Shown one piece after another: positions 41,901 to 53,965 of a stretch of DNA of 64,000 nt. Origin of the DNA: Paralvinella palmiformis (lineage: Eukaryota > Annelida > Polychaeta > Terebellida > Alvinellidae). The translations under genes and the position numbers were made by a program. Location of the stretch: NCBI GenBank assembly GCA_025642065.1, contig JAODUP010000432.1:210001-274000 (forward strand), in the 5' to 3' direction. Within the stretch, counting starts at the first letter, position 1. Each line of letters begins with the position of its first letter. A model generated the notes under the pieces. That model was not told the origin of the DNA and did not search any database. It saw nothing but the letters and a program-made list of their open reading frames with translations.

Positions 41901-43850
41901 TTATTAAACATAAAATAGACATTTTTACTAATAGATGAGATTATTTGTATGGGGAAAGGTGACGGTTTATTTTTGCCTGAAAAAATACATGTTACTGAAA
42001 ATAAATCATCAAGTTGGGAACTGTAATAGACATGCTATCAATATATAAAACATATTGTGATCTCATGATTGACAAAAGAATTTTTTTTATCATATGGTTC
42101 AGTGAGTATGGTGAAATGCGACCCTGTAAACGGATGTTCACTAAATGCCAGTCATCGCGGAAATGGTCTATTGTGGAAACAAAATGCATGTAAAGTATGT
42201 TATTCAAACTCATTGACTGGGCCTTGTGTAACCTCATTCATCATTGCTGATGACAAATACCAAAAACAAGAGACATTTGTTACAAAAATTCAAATAGCTC
42301 TAATCCCATTAGTAGCTCGTGTGTCAATGTTATTTGGGTTTTGCATTATGCAAATAAGTAGATCAAGGTTTATATTGTGGTAGCAAGAATGACTGTCATG
42401 AAACTCAAAATGTTCTTCCAGTACTGGAACAATTAGTATTCGTGGGTGGGACAAATTATCTGTGAAAAGAATGCTTTACTATTATTTCTTTGTTAAATAT
42501 GCAACTTGATTGATTTGCCTTGTCTAGAGTTTAAGGGACTTTTGTAAATATTAATAACATGCTGACTGGATCTTTTGTTTGCTCAAACATCGAGAATTGA
42601 GACCAGAATTTTGTGACATAATACCGACAATAAAGGCTACCCACTTTGCTTTAAGGTGCCCTTAAAAATTGATTATGTGGTCAGACTTGTTTGATTTGTA
42701 ACTGCAACAGATGAATATTAGGAATGCAGATAGCTATATTTATTGGTGTGACATTTCTGAAGAAATATTAGTGGCCTATTGTCAGCTCTATGTTTTGACA
42801 TAGGCTACATGACTGGTTCTGGTTTTCTGACTGATAAATCTGGCATCAGACTGAGTGCATATATTTGGTGGAATTTTTCTGCTGTGAACTTACCAATTTT
42901 TTGACTTCAAGAAAGTCGGAGCACTCCCTGAACTTAGTATTTTCTTGTTGTAAAGTCTCCATCAGTATTCTCTGGTTCTCTCTGAAAAGTTGTATGCTAA
43001 TATGATAACTGTTAAGATTTGTAATGATGAAAACAAAACATCAGTTGTAGTTCGTTTTGTTCTGCTTAAGTCTGAAAATGTACAAAGGTTTATTTCTCAC
43101 ACGATTTCTGCTTGAGATGTGATCGATTTAAAATACTCCCTGACCTACTGCTTAACACGAAGGAGAGTGGAAAATCAGTGGTCACTGCTGGAATTTGTTT
43201 TAAAATTCTCTAACAATCTACTTTACATTTAATGATGCAGTAATATTGCTTAATATGGTTAAGAAGGAAAATTTATTCTGTTTATGCTCAAGCACTGACT
43301 GTTTCCAGTTAGCATTTGAATACTTAAATATTATGCACCCCATCCATTTGGTAATAGATTTTACCTTGTAAGTGCAATAATCAGAGAAAATAAATACATA
43401 AATATTACCCATAATATTCTCTACTCACATTACTTCTGTAAGTGTAGTCTGTGAGTTCTGTAAAGTTGGCAGGACAGCAGCCATTACTCCATAAGTCAAT
43501 TTCTCAATAACGGTTTGATCTACACAGACATTACCTTAAAATAAATGATTGTATTATTACTTATTTTGTATGTTTTAATCATTTATAGACGATAAATGCA
43601 TAATATTACGATACACAGTTGGAAGGACTGGCCACAGACACAATGGTGGATCCTTACTGTGTGTATCCAAATTTTCTCCAGATTCTGTTTTAACAATTGT
43701 GTCTGATTCCATAGCATCTGATTTATCCGGGGCTTTCTCCCCGGTCTCTGGCCTATTTACAGCTTGCAATACAGTCACAGTATTTGATACATCTATATCT
43801 TGCTCCATAGCTCCATCTGATGGCACTGATCCATTGTCTATATTCTCCAT
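38785..43850 (-). CDS. BLOC1S6: Pallidin, BLOC-1 subunit 6, 5 exons
   Basis: Five exons on the - strand join in frame to 193 residues (human 172): 43658-43850, 43429-43519, 42894-42981, 39359-39445 and 38785-38907. The acidic N-terminal 64 residues are poorly conserved. From residue 65 the protein is a helical coiled-coil: VIEKLTYGVMAAVLPTLQNS, ENTKFRECSDFLEV, NKLLSIKKDMIMLHEKSAKL and KRALKLQQQKQKQ. These align in order with pallidin blocks such as SKFKECH, VNIRKEMLMLHEKTSKLK and KKRALKLQQKRQK. By family knowledge it is a BLOC-1 subunit that partners other small coiled-coil subunits and binds syntaxin in sorting to lysosome-related organelles. The start ATG has a strong GCCATGG context. Intron 4 (3.4 kb) holds a pogo-like MITE. 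Assignment is secure. Confidence 0.95.
39359..39445 (-). CDS. BLOC1S6: BLOC1S6 exon 4
   Basis: Acceptor ATTTCAG, donor GTATGT, 87 nt in phase 0-0. Encodes MANAKLYQNKLLSIKKDMIM then LHEKSAKLK. Confidence 0.95.
40382..41195. mobile_element. MITE with 25-bp TIRs and TA target site (pogo-like)
   Basis: The left end CCGTAGGTCCCGGCCATTAA (to 40406) and the right end, its inverse finishing GGCCGGGACCTACAG at 41195, match at 24 of 25 positions. Each side is flanked by TA. The motif CCCGGCCATTAAGCC is repeated again just inside the left end. Noncoding, 814 bp, inside BLOC1S6 intron 4. Confidence 0.8.
42894..42981 (-). CDS. BLOC1S6: BLOC1S6 exon 3
   Basis: Acceptor TTTTCAG, donor GTAAGT. Encodes ENQRILMETLQQENTKFREC then SDFLEVKKL, the segment homologous to LEQEISKFKECHSML. 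Confidence 0.94.
43429..43519 (-). CDS. BLOC1S6: BLOC1S6 exon 2
   Basis: Acceptor TGTGTAG, donor GTGAGT. Encodes QTVIEKLTYGVMAAVLPTL, then QNSQTTLTEV, matching the first pallidin helix. Confidence 0.92.
43658..43850 (-). CDS. BLOC1S6: BLOC1S6 exon 1 (start codon)
   Basis: ATG at 43848-43850 in GCCATGG context. The exon encodes an acidic, Ser/Glu/Asp-rich N-terminus ending ESGENLDTH. Donor GTAAGG, phase 1. A 5' UTR intron further upstream cannot be excluded. Confidence 0.88.
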
Positions 43851-44240
43851 GGCGGATAATACCTTCAATGAAAACCTGTATCTAGACAAGCCAGTATCCG
43901 CATTTACATCTGTAATATATTGAACATAGTTTAGAGTTAGCTGCAAGACAAACTTATACAATAGTTGTTATTATTATATCACACTGTTATGGAATGATCA
44001 GCCAGAATATACTTGATGCAGTCACATACTGTGGTCCTTTACATGTTTGTTCCACTCGAATCTTTTAATAGGATGTTTTCATACCTGATTATATCTTTCC
44101 ACAAGAATATTATAAGATGAATTCTTGCCAGAATTATTTTTTACTGTATAGCAATATAATCTCTTTTATTATCTATCTCATCCATAAGTCTGTACTGCTA
44201 AAGACTGGAAATATCATTCAGTACTCTAGGTGTTTATTAG

Positions 44241-45728
44241 CAGGGTTGGGGTTTTTACTGTAAAAAAACAATTGTTTTACATCACATCGTAAAAAAACTT
44301 TTATTAACTGTAAAAAACTGTAAATAACATAAAAATATGAACAAACATTGTGTAACAGTAAGCACATTCACATAATCATGTCTCCACTCACATCCATACA
44401 CATATAGAAAGAACAAAATGCTTAACTTTTTTATTGTATTATCTTAAATATTTGCACATAAATGAAATATTGATCGTGACATAACAGATATTAACTACTC
44501 GGTGGAAAACAAGTAGATATAACTAATTTAACCATTCCTCTGAGCAATTTTTCCAAAATTTGAAAACAATCCTCTCGATGGACGCATATGAAGCTGGGCA
44601 TGATAAAAGCTTGACAGCTAATGCAACAAAGTCACTTGGCAATCCATATGATTTGATGGCCTCCCACCAATTAACTTCCATGTTCATACATGGTTATGGT
44701 CTTGATAATAAATACAAAATCACAGTCACAACACATCCGATTTTGAATGTCATGAAACTTTTCAGTGTTCAGAAATCCACATATGTAGGACCTACGTATT
44801 AACAGTGTTAATAACGTCTGTGTAAAAAACCTGCCAACCCTGATGTAGGTACAATAGCATGACAGATAAGAATGCTGATTTAAATGGTTTTGTTGTTCGG
44901 GGAGAATCCCCAGGCTGTCGCTTAATCAGCACAGCCTCTATGTTGGAGTGGTTGAGAAACCTCCTCCCCCACCACTCGCAGGGGAGCAGTACGGAAAGAT
45001 GGAGCCGAAATACCATGAGGGTGGTCACTGCCAGAGTGTTTTACGTCCTCATGGGGTTTTTAACGTCCCCCTTTATTTTAAATAATTCAGTGGAGACGGC
45101 AGCGCCATTTAACGTGGTCAGCCACCCACGATATAGTGAGCCGAGAAATTAATCCCTGGAAAAGTTTCGACCTCTTACGGGGTTTGAACCTGCGACCGTT
45201 GGGACCAAGTGCCGACTGCTTAACCGCTAGGCCACAGGAGCTCACTGATTTAAATGTGATATTGGGCTGGTTTTATACATTCAGAAATGAAGTCACAAAC
45301 ACCATGATTTGGGGGTAATTAAGTCACCAATACAATGACAATAGGTGTCGGTGCGAGACGGGGGATCAGCAGATAGATCATCAGACCAAGGGATTAGCTA
45401 TTGGGCTCATAAGTTATGGTCATACATTCAGTGAGTGTCACCTAGAATTGGAGATTAGGGTATCATGGGACAATTGCATCCAGTTGTGATATGATGCTTG
45501 GTGATTATTACAGGTTTTGTGGGCTTTCTGTATCAATTAAATACACACACTTACTTAACTGATCAATGCATCATACAATATGTAGTAATACTAACACTAT
45601 GTTGCAATGAACAGGCATTATTTACACTTTATCTTATTAGGATTTTCACAATTCGTTGTAAAAAACTGTTTTACATGACACTAAATAACGGTGTTAATAA
45701 CAACCGTGTAAAAAAAACGCCAACCCTG
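44241..45728. mobile_element. hAT-like MITE ends, composite region
   Basis: The left end CAGGGTTGGGGTTTTT at 44241 is matched in inverse by two right ends, CCAACCCTG at 44842 and CCAACCCTG at 45728. The right ends also share TTTTTACAC and GTTATTAACAC. TTATTA flanks the outer pair (before 44241 and after 45728). CAGGG ends are typical of hAT elements. A different SINE lies between the two right ends. Confidence 0.55.
44985..45243 (-). repeat. tRNA-derived SINE, separate family
   Basis: On the - strand the head reads AGCTCCTGTGGCCTAGCGGT and then the B box GCAGGTTCAAACCCCG. The body includes TGGCTGACCACGTTAAATGG and GTAAAACACTCTGGCAG. Its body is unlike family A. Confidence 0.6.
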
Positions 45729-46261
45729 TTATTATCAATCTTATTACAACTTACTGTTAGTATTATTTAACATCTAAGTAGTGCCACGTTTTTACTCTGA
45801 GATGCTTCTGTGACTACGGTAGATTGCACCCAACAATGTTGCTAGGTTAAGTGGCCCACTACTCAAATGATTTATTTCGCATTCTATTCTGGATAAGGCA
45901 TAAGTGTCCAGCACCAAATGGCTATAAAAAGAAGCCTGACTAGATGTTCCAATGTTACCAAGAATCTCTTACAGGAAAAACTACAATGCACTGAATGTGT
46001 TTTATGATGGTTACTGGATGTATTCCGATTTATTTGAGGGATTATGTACCCTTGGCCTGGCACATACTGGAATTACTTAATCTGATGTATAGTTGTACAA
46101 CAATAATGGGTGTGATCAAACAAAAATTAATCTACAAGTATATGATTATTTTCTTTATCACACAAATTTTGTGAACTTAAATTCTTTGTCAAATCTGATG
46201 CAGTTTTCACTGGGCTAGTATATTTTATTTTTGGTTCAAACCAATATATGTAAAATATTTT

Positions 46262-46424
46262 GCTGTTTTATGGTCAGTTTTCTGCACAGGGTAGGTTGAA
46301 TAAATAATGAAACAAATTGAATGATGAAATACCCTTCTGATATAGCCCAGCTGGAGTTTGAACCAATGTGATATAGATATTTGGCTGCCAACCATGCTAC
46401 CCATTAGGCCACAGAGGCTCTCTT
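46262..46424 (-). repeat. tRNA-derived SINE, family A-like, diverged
   Basis: Reverse-strand head GAGCCTCTGTGGCCTAATGG and GGTTCAAACTCCAGC, then a body similar to family A (GAAGGGTATTTCATCATTC). Confidence 0.6.
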
Positions 46425-46648
46425 GTTGTGCTATTAAGAAATTTGCTTAAGTGCATTAAATAATTATAATCAGTGTCTGCACCTGCCTCGTGCTTCAGAT
46501 ATATTAAAAAATTACATTTGTAGGACAGTCGCTTTTTGTATCTTAATTAATGATTTTTTTTTAAAATTATTCGTTATGTACATTTATAATAATCAGGGAT
46601 TAAGTGCATTTTAAAAAAGGTGAATAAAAGTGTACAGTCTTATTATTA

Positions 46649-46817
46649 TACCAATCAAGTCATTCAAGACAATAACTGTTAGTCTAGATTCTATTTACTT
46701 GTTATGAGGAATACATTGTCTATAACCCACAATACATCATTTACATGTAACACAATGCTGTTTAGTCTGTTTTTCTAATTTCACAAAAAAAGAAGGTAGG
46801 GAAAGGCTTGTAATTTC
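46649..46817. mobile_element. MITE half-copy, left end missing
   Basis: About 150 bp (TACCAATCAAGTCATTCAAG ... AGAAGGTAG) ending in GGGAAAGGCTTGTAATTTC. The same sequence recurs in direct orientation at 47722-47916, where the opposite end is retained instead. Confidence 0.55.
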
Positions 46818-47721
46818 TATCAGCTTCTAAATTCGATCATTTTAAACTTTTGTTTCTTTTTAAATAAATCCATAAAATAATTAAAAAATAAATGGTGCTT
46901 GAATGGACAGTCATAACCTAAAAATATTACTCTAATTACAATACACAAATTACCAATGAAATTTGCACATCTATGTCACAAAGATTTTGCATGAAATTTA
47001 AAGAGATTGAATGACATTTTGACAGAAGGCCAGCAGCGATTTACATGCAGAAAACTGAAGGTAAGGTAAAACTTATTTTTCAATCAATGTAATTACTTTC
47101 TTCTATTTCTAATCCTTGTGTGGCAGAAAATAATCATTTTGAAAGTAAACTAATTGAATTTATCTTGATATTAAGAGAGAAACAATGATTGAAGTTACAC
47201 GCCTATGTTATCAAAAGACGCCACACAAATTAAATCCCATGATTAGTTCAGTTTTCACGCATGTATATGCAAATTCCTGGTTGATCTAGATTACCAGTAA
47301 ATTCTACAAATATATGGAACAAACATGTTTATTTTTTCTTCGTAAATTTAGCCCCTCTTATAAAAGCAAGTTTGATGGCTCCTGAATGAAAAAGAGGGAC
47401 GATCCAGATCCGATAAAATCTCATCAGCTGCATCTCACTGACCAAGGAGCCAACATAAATCTTCCCTATATGTCGTAGTGTCGACACAATCACACACATA
47501 CAGGTATCCTCGTGTGATGATCGAAATTATATTACTGTGTGATCGAATTTGCAAGCATACTGATCGAAATTAGTCCTCAATTTTCTGAACTATACCAATA
47601 ACTGGGCTACATTCTTAATATTTTATGCGGCAGGCAACAGCTGATTATAAAAGTCAATTAATTTGGTTGGTGAAATCTCCCAATTAGAATATCACAGTAG
47701 CAGCACTCAAAGACTTAGATT

Positions 47722-47916
47722 GAAATTACAAGCCTTTCCCCTACCAATCAAGTCATTTAAGACCTTAACTTTTACTTGTGTTAGTCTAGATTCTATTTAC
47801 CTGTATATAATTTATGAGGACTACAGTCTACATTGTCCATAACCCACAATACATCATTTATGTGTAACACGATGCTGTTTAGTCTGTTTTGTTAATTTCA
47901 CCATGAAAGAAGGTAG
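47722..47916. mobile_element. MITE half-copy, right end missing
   Basis: Starts GAAATTACAAGCCTTTCCCC, the inverse of the right end of the 46.65-kb copy, followed by TACCAATCAAGTCATTTAAG and the same internal sequence to GAAGGTAG. The right terminal repeat is absent. Confidence 0.55.
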
Positions 47917-48768
47917 AGTCTATTAAGTAAATTAAGTTTTAAATGACACATTACTTCGTAGGTGCTAGTCACCCAGTGGGCCAGTCAACAGTGCATGTTG
48001 ATATTCTTATTATCGCCCACGCACAGCCGTCCACATCTAGTTAACTATTTCTTGTCAACAACCTTTTACGATTATTATGGCATTTACTGGTTATAACAAT
48101 AGTAGCAACAACAAATATATTCTTAACTAAACTTATTATTTATACAGAATCTAATTCTAAAGCTATAAAATGTGGATCTACGATTAAGACAACTGACCAG
48201 TTGTGAACTTACTAGATCTAGTCCAGATCTATTTGTCGTTTCTGATGTTTACAGGCAGTTTCAAACATGATGATATCCTGTCATTTCTCCAAACTTGCAT
48301 CCTTCAGATAACACAGTCATAAAGGCACCGATGAACAGTAGACTAGATCTATAAGGAAAATAAACACTGTTCATCTGATAGCTCTAAATAATCTGACTTT
48401 TAGAACATCCAACAATTTTGCTGACTGATTCTAAAAACGTGGACTGAGGAATGCGGAATGTTTTAACAACTATTTATTGGTATATTAAAATGTTATGATG
48501 CTTTTAAAATATTTTGTAGACTTTATGTGTCGAAGTGAAATTGAAATACACCTGTATGAGAAGAGATCATTATGCGGTCTCAGTTGCATTATTTCTCAAA
48601 TTATGTAATTAGTATTCTGACATTTCAATGATATATTCTACGAAGTGGCTATAATAGATTCTATCAATGTAGTATACTTTTCCTGTTATTTTCCTAACAA
48701 AAATTTAAACGAAACCAAGGATTTGTATTGTGTTTATACTCACTTAATGGCATAACATGTATGCAAGC

Positions 48769-48806
<38 letters not shown>
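48769..48806. repeat. (TA)n(TG)n microsatellite
   Basis: Compound repeat. Confidence 0.9.
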
Positions 48807-49018
48807 AAGAATGATATCAATAAATATAATTTCCCTAGGCTGTTATAATATTTAGAAAAAGGTGATGAATAGAATATGTTTGATCATATTAAATTTGTAT
48901 CAAGTAAAATAATATTTTGTACTGTTCTTCGTTTAATCAACTTATTTAAATAACCTGATTTCTAATATATATAATTCAGTTTATTGAAGCATAAATTAAT
49001 GCATAAATTAATGTGCTG

Positions 49019-49085
49019 TGTGAACTAGAACTTATGTTCTGGCTCAAGTAAAGCGCCTTAGAACAATTCAAGTTCATTATTATTA
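49019..49085 (+). repeat. LINE 3' tail remnant
   Basis: AAAGCGCCTTAGAACAATTC followed by TTATTATTACTATT resembles the 3' end plus microsatellite tail of a CR1/L2-like LINE. Confidence 0.35.
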
Positions 49086-49549
49086 CTATTCTCAATGCTG
49101 AATGTTCTCTAGCTGCTATAATGATTAAATAAATAACATTTGCATGAAATATAGATATTGGAATTAAAGATATCAATGCAATGGTGAAATAATTAGGGTA
49201 TAAAAGCATTGTACATCTACGAAACTAAATAATAGGTTAATTGTTATAACGTATGATGTCTTATGTAGTTGGCAAGCTATTTGGGTAACTGTTGCTTCAG
49301 ATTTGTTGTCTTTCTTGCCAGTTCATTGTACAGTTTATTATTATTCCATTATATATGTTGCCTGAAGTTTCTGATCTCAATTTGCTCCAAAATTTACCAA
49401 TTTTTGTGAAGGCATCATACAAGAGAAAGCCTGTTTGGATATAAGTTGTTAGAAATAATCTTGATAGCATTTACTTACTGTATTTATTTGAAAATATAGC
49501 CCCGTTATCAAGTTATCTATAAACATATGGTTTAGTTATGTTATGTTTG

Positions 49550-50348
49550 ATAGATTTGGCTACAACAAAGTTGAGGGAACAGACAAGAAGTTTTGATAAC
49601 GTTCACAGCAAGACTTTAGAATTTGTTAATAATTGTAATAACAAGATTTCACCGGTGAATATGGATAAAACATTGGAAATTGTTTGCTTTGGAAAGAGCA
49701 TTGCTAGTTAAAGAGACAGACAAAGAAGAAAAGAATGGCAGATGGGCTTACTGATTTGATGAAGAAGGAAATTCCTCATATTCTCAAGCAGAGTTTTGAG
49801 TAAATGTGTTTAACCTAATAATGGATCGCATTGTTCAATCACTATAATCACGATCTGTACAAGACAAACAGTTGTATAAAGATTTATTCTGCTTGGACCC
49901 AGCAAAGTTTAATTCTATTGCAGAGAAGGGCTTTGAAGATGAAGCATTGGAATATATTATTAAGCTGTTTTAGCAAATCAACAAAGATCAAGTAATATTG
50001 GAATTGTTTTCTTTTGCTTCAAAATTTGACGTATTTAAAACTATTGCTTAATAATGCTGAGAATATGGATTTCAATTGCACATTTGCAGCACTTGCTCAT
50101 ATTGTGTACTAAATGTTCTGGCTTCCAACAGACTTCATGACAAGAAACGGGATAACCTTTCTGAATTTTATAAAGTTATCGGCACACTCTCAGACACTCA
50201 AGTGCGAATTGAGAAGACATCTTCAAAACTTAATATCACAAAGACAACGTTAAGAAATTCGCTGTCTGAGGAATTAGAATGGTACGATGAATTTGATGCA
50301 GAAGCAATTATTGACAGATACGCATTATCAGCTACTGAACACAAATGA
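49550..50348 (+). pseudogene. hAT-type transposase relic (C-terminal part)
   Basis: The reading, broken by several stops and frameshifts, includes LYKDLFCLDPAKFNSIAEKG, FEDEALEYI, LELFSFASKFDVFKT and finally YCVLNVLASNRLHDKKRDN, FYKVIGTLSDTQVRIEKTSS and KLNITKTTLRNSL. The last part fits the hAT dimerisation motif (usually TLSCTQV.CERTFS.LK..K..LR..L). The final 90 codons are still open to a TGA at 50346-50348. Non-functional as read. Confidence 0.7.
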
Positions 50349-52489
50349 TTGTTCTTAATATAGTGGACTACATGCAATATATTTTTGTAATAGAACTATA
50401 TTCCAATGAATAGTGTGCAGTACAAGTAAACTATTTAAAAATATCCACCAATTATTTAAAATGGTATTTTTATAAACATTCAGTTATAACATTATGTATT
50501 TATATTTGGTATCTACTGGATACTACCAGTAATATTTACAATACAAGTACACTAATTACTAAATACATAAATTTATATCGCAAACAATACTTATTTCATT
50601 TTTTTTCACTTTTGTATTTTTAAACATTTTATGTGTTCATTATAAAAATTAAATGATAGCATTGTAGCTGTGTGTGAGCCTCCTTTGTGTACTGGCAACC
50701 AGTCTGCCATTGCCTTCCACGCATTCTGTACAGGACGATATGTGCTTGTGGTGTTGTCTTTAGTACGAAGTGAATGTTTCTCGTATTCTACAAATGATGG
50801 TACATTATGACACCAGTTCCAAGCTGTCCATCTGATAGTAGAAGCATTGATATGCCTCATCTTTGCATGTGATATGTGAACCCATGGTGAGGTACGGACT
50901 GACATTATTAGTACTTAGATAAATATACCTCGTACAAGAGATAGTCATACATATTCTTTCATACAGCAAGTGTGTACAATGACCCGAATCATCACAATTG
51001 TATGATATTTAATAGAATACCGTCACACTATGAAATTCACGTACCTTAGACGTGCATCTAGTATAGGTTTGAGGAAAATTGTGTCCGACTTAAACTACAG
51101 CTGTGAGTATTTTCGGTACTTGGCGTTGATTTTCCATTGTTTAATAATCTTCATGCGTTTAGATGATTGTATGTAAATTGTATTTTTCTTTGTTAATTAT
51201 AATATGATTAATGTCTTAATTCTGTCAAAGTACTCAAAATGTAAATGAAAAAATAACCGTAGTACAAGTAGTTGACAACTATTGTGGCTACCTTTAATTT
51301 GAGACACGGGAGTTATCAGAAACATTTTATTAATATACAGATAAGATACCCGATTTAACAAGATATTATTCTGGCATACTTTCACAACTTAAGTTGTTTG
51401 CTTAATTTGAGTCGTGCCTTCATTTTGGAGGATAACTAACGCAATAATGTTAGTTTGTGCTATTTTTCATCGCATACAGTCTTCATTCTACCGAAGCATT
51501 TCCTGGTCCTTATATCACCTGTAAATCTTCTCTTAAAACTAATCCAAAGTCCTTTATTCTCACAATCTATGCATATCACTATCAGTTATGAGTGCGCTAA
51601 CCCAAGTCTAATCTACAACCGGGTGTCTGGAGCAAACGTGAAAGAGAATGGGACTAAACATATAAAACCAAATATATTACGTTACTGTATTATTATAAAC
51701 ATAATCAGTAACTTAAGGGAAACGGCCGAATAATGTATTTTTTTCTCCAAAAGGTTTCTTACGAATAATATTCCCATTTGTTCATATCCTGATGTTAGAT
51801 GGACCATTCTGATGGGGGTTCTTCTGGGCTTTAACATCAGACACGAGACATTTAAATTTGATTTGACATTGTGTTGAGCCGCTTCAGATGCTTTCCTTAC
51901 GGGAAATACAATTATCTGGGTATAACATGTTATGATAAAATTACGACTTTTATTTATAAGTCTGTTAATTGTAGGACAGCACGGGATAATTGGTAAATCA
52001 GCTTCGACTCAAGTTACCGATAGTCGTTGGTAATACTAGTACGAATTATGATAATACTTATTATTAATTATGCGATGTTTAATAAAATAAATAATTTTAC
52101 AACCAACCAAAGAGGAAGGACTATTCACCACCCTCTCTATGTACGAAGACTAATTTATCAATCGGCTACGTCGCAAATAACAAGTTATCGGTTATTATAT
52201 TTACGAGTTTATTTGCGGCGCGTCGTAGCTAATTTTAAGCGACTACAAAACAATTCCCACTAGACATCAATAAATATGGTATGATCGGTATACTCTAGCC
52301 ATGGATTTCAAACTGGTGGAGTTGCCAGGCTCTTAGAAATATTATTTTTGTTTTCATAACATACAGGCTGTCATTCACCTCATTAACTTGCAGGAATTTC
52401 GAGTACATGACTATACGTAGATGATACGTTGTTGTATTTGTATCTCCCAATATTAAATTACCCAATACCTATCTACGAACGAACTGGGG
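50349..52489. other. AT-rich noncoding stretch
   Basis: No gene or repeat that I can name. One 99-codon - strand reading frame at 50606-50905 is discussed under findings. Confidence 0.5.
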
Positions 52490-52570
52490 CTGAGTTCAAA
52501 TCTCGATGTTGGCCGTCGCTCGGCCCATTTAGCCTACCTGGTGTACAAAAGCGGTCGCAAAACATCAAAT
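52490..52570 (+). repeat. SINE family A, partial
   Basis: GTTCAAATCTCGATGTTGGC joined directly to CGCTCGGCCCATTTAGCC and GTCGCAAAACATCAAATATC. The middle of the body is deleted. Confidence 0.6.
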
Positions 52571-52599
52571 ATCCAAACATCCCTATCTAAGAACCATGC

Positions 52600-52600
<1 letters not shown>

Positions 52601-52636
<36 letters not shown>
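52601..52636. repeat. (TA)n microsatellite at LINE 5' end
   Basis: About 17 units directly upstream of the truncated LINE copy. Confidence 0.9.
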
Positions 52637-52639
<3 letters not shown>

Positions 52640-53965
52640 ATTATTATAAAAATGATATTATGATATCAATTGATCAAGGTAATCAAGTAATACTTCTTCT
52701 TCTCGACCTGTCTGCTGGATTTGATACAGTTGACCATAATGCACCTTTCTCTAGGTTAAAAAACATGTTTGGTCTGTCAGGTAAAGTTCTTGAATGGTTT
52801 TGATCCTATCTGGAACAACGCTCCCAGAGAATGTCTGTTCATGGTATTTTATCTGACATTCAGTTTTTGTTATCTGGTGTACCACAGGGTTCAGTTCTTG
52901 GTCTTCTGGTTTTCACAGTGTATACCCGTCCTCTTGGACTCATTGCGCAGCGATATGATGTTAAATATCAGTTGTATGCTGATGACACACAGCTGTATAT
53001 CACTGGATCCTGACACGAGTTAAATTTCTCCTCTTCCTTAAAGAATTTTAGAACATTGTATTGCTGACATTCGGCTATGGATGACTCAAAATCTTCTCAG
53101 ACTAAATCAAATAATAAAACAAATATTTTATATTTGGCATCACCACATTGTGTTAATCCATAAAGAAACCAACATTACAGATCGGTGCATCTTCGATTAC
53201 TCCTAGTGGGTCAGTAAAAGTCTAGCGGTTATTTTGTACCAATGTATTAACATGTCGAACATGTCACATCAGTATGCCGTGCTGCCTACTACCATCTTAG
53301 TAACATCCACTGTTTAAACGCATTCTTGACACAAGAAGCACTTGTAACTGTAGTTCATGTCTTTGCTACATCTAGTATAGACTATTGTAAGTCTCTGTTA
53401 TATGGCATATCTGATTATAAAATCAATCACCTTCAGCGAATCCAGAATAATGCAGCTCGCATAGTGACAAATACTCGAAACCATGATCATATCACCCCAA
53501 TTCTTCAAAAACTACATTAGCTACATGTTAGACAGCGTATCCATTTCAAATTTGTATTAATATCTCATATATTTATTAACGATATGGCACCAGAATACCT
53601 GTGTGAACTGGTGTCCATTAGAAAGTCATCCCGAAAACTCAGGTCATCCAATCAGATACTATTGCAGGTGCCAGTGTATCAGCTCAAGTCATATGGTGAT
53701 TGTGCGTATAGTGTTGCAGCCCCCACTTTGTGGAATAAGTTGTCGGCAGACATTTGAAATGCATCGTCTCGTGAATATTTTAAATCTGTTCTAAAAACAC
53801 ACCTGTTCAAGGTCACTTTCATAGATAAATAATAATTATATTTTAAATCTCTCATATGTTGTTTACAGACGTATTATTTGGGTATTATTATATTATATAT
53901 TATTTGTACAGCGTCTTTGAATGGCTCCTGCTAGTAAGGGGCACTTTATTAAATACAAATTATTA
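52640..53965 (+). pseudogene. CR1/L2-like LINE, 5'-truncated RT to 3' end
   Basis: Reads LLLDLSAGFDTVDH, FGLSGKVLEWF then a stop, SVHGILSDIQFLLSGVPQGS, VLGLLVFTVYTRPLGLIAQR, and QLYADDTQLYITGS. The YADD catalytic box is intact at 52975-52986. Downstream are SSIDYCKSLLYGIS and VTNTRNHDHITPILQKLH. It carries in-frame stops and frameshifts and ends with GGCTCCTGCTAGTAAGGGGC and an AT-rich tail. Same family as the copies at 33.0 and 36.1 kb. Confidence 0.85.

Larger units (their letters stand above)
43851..49549. other. Intergenic, MITE-rich DNA upstream of BLOC1S6
   Basis: No gene recognised. It holds hAT-like MITE ends (44.24-45.73 kb), two SINEs, two half-copies of a 0.2-kb MITE, and a LINE tail near 49.02 kb. 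Confidence 0.6.

Noticed and set aside
44560..44802. 80-codon + strand frame
   Set aside because: It lies inside the hAT-like MITE region and has no recognisable homology.
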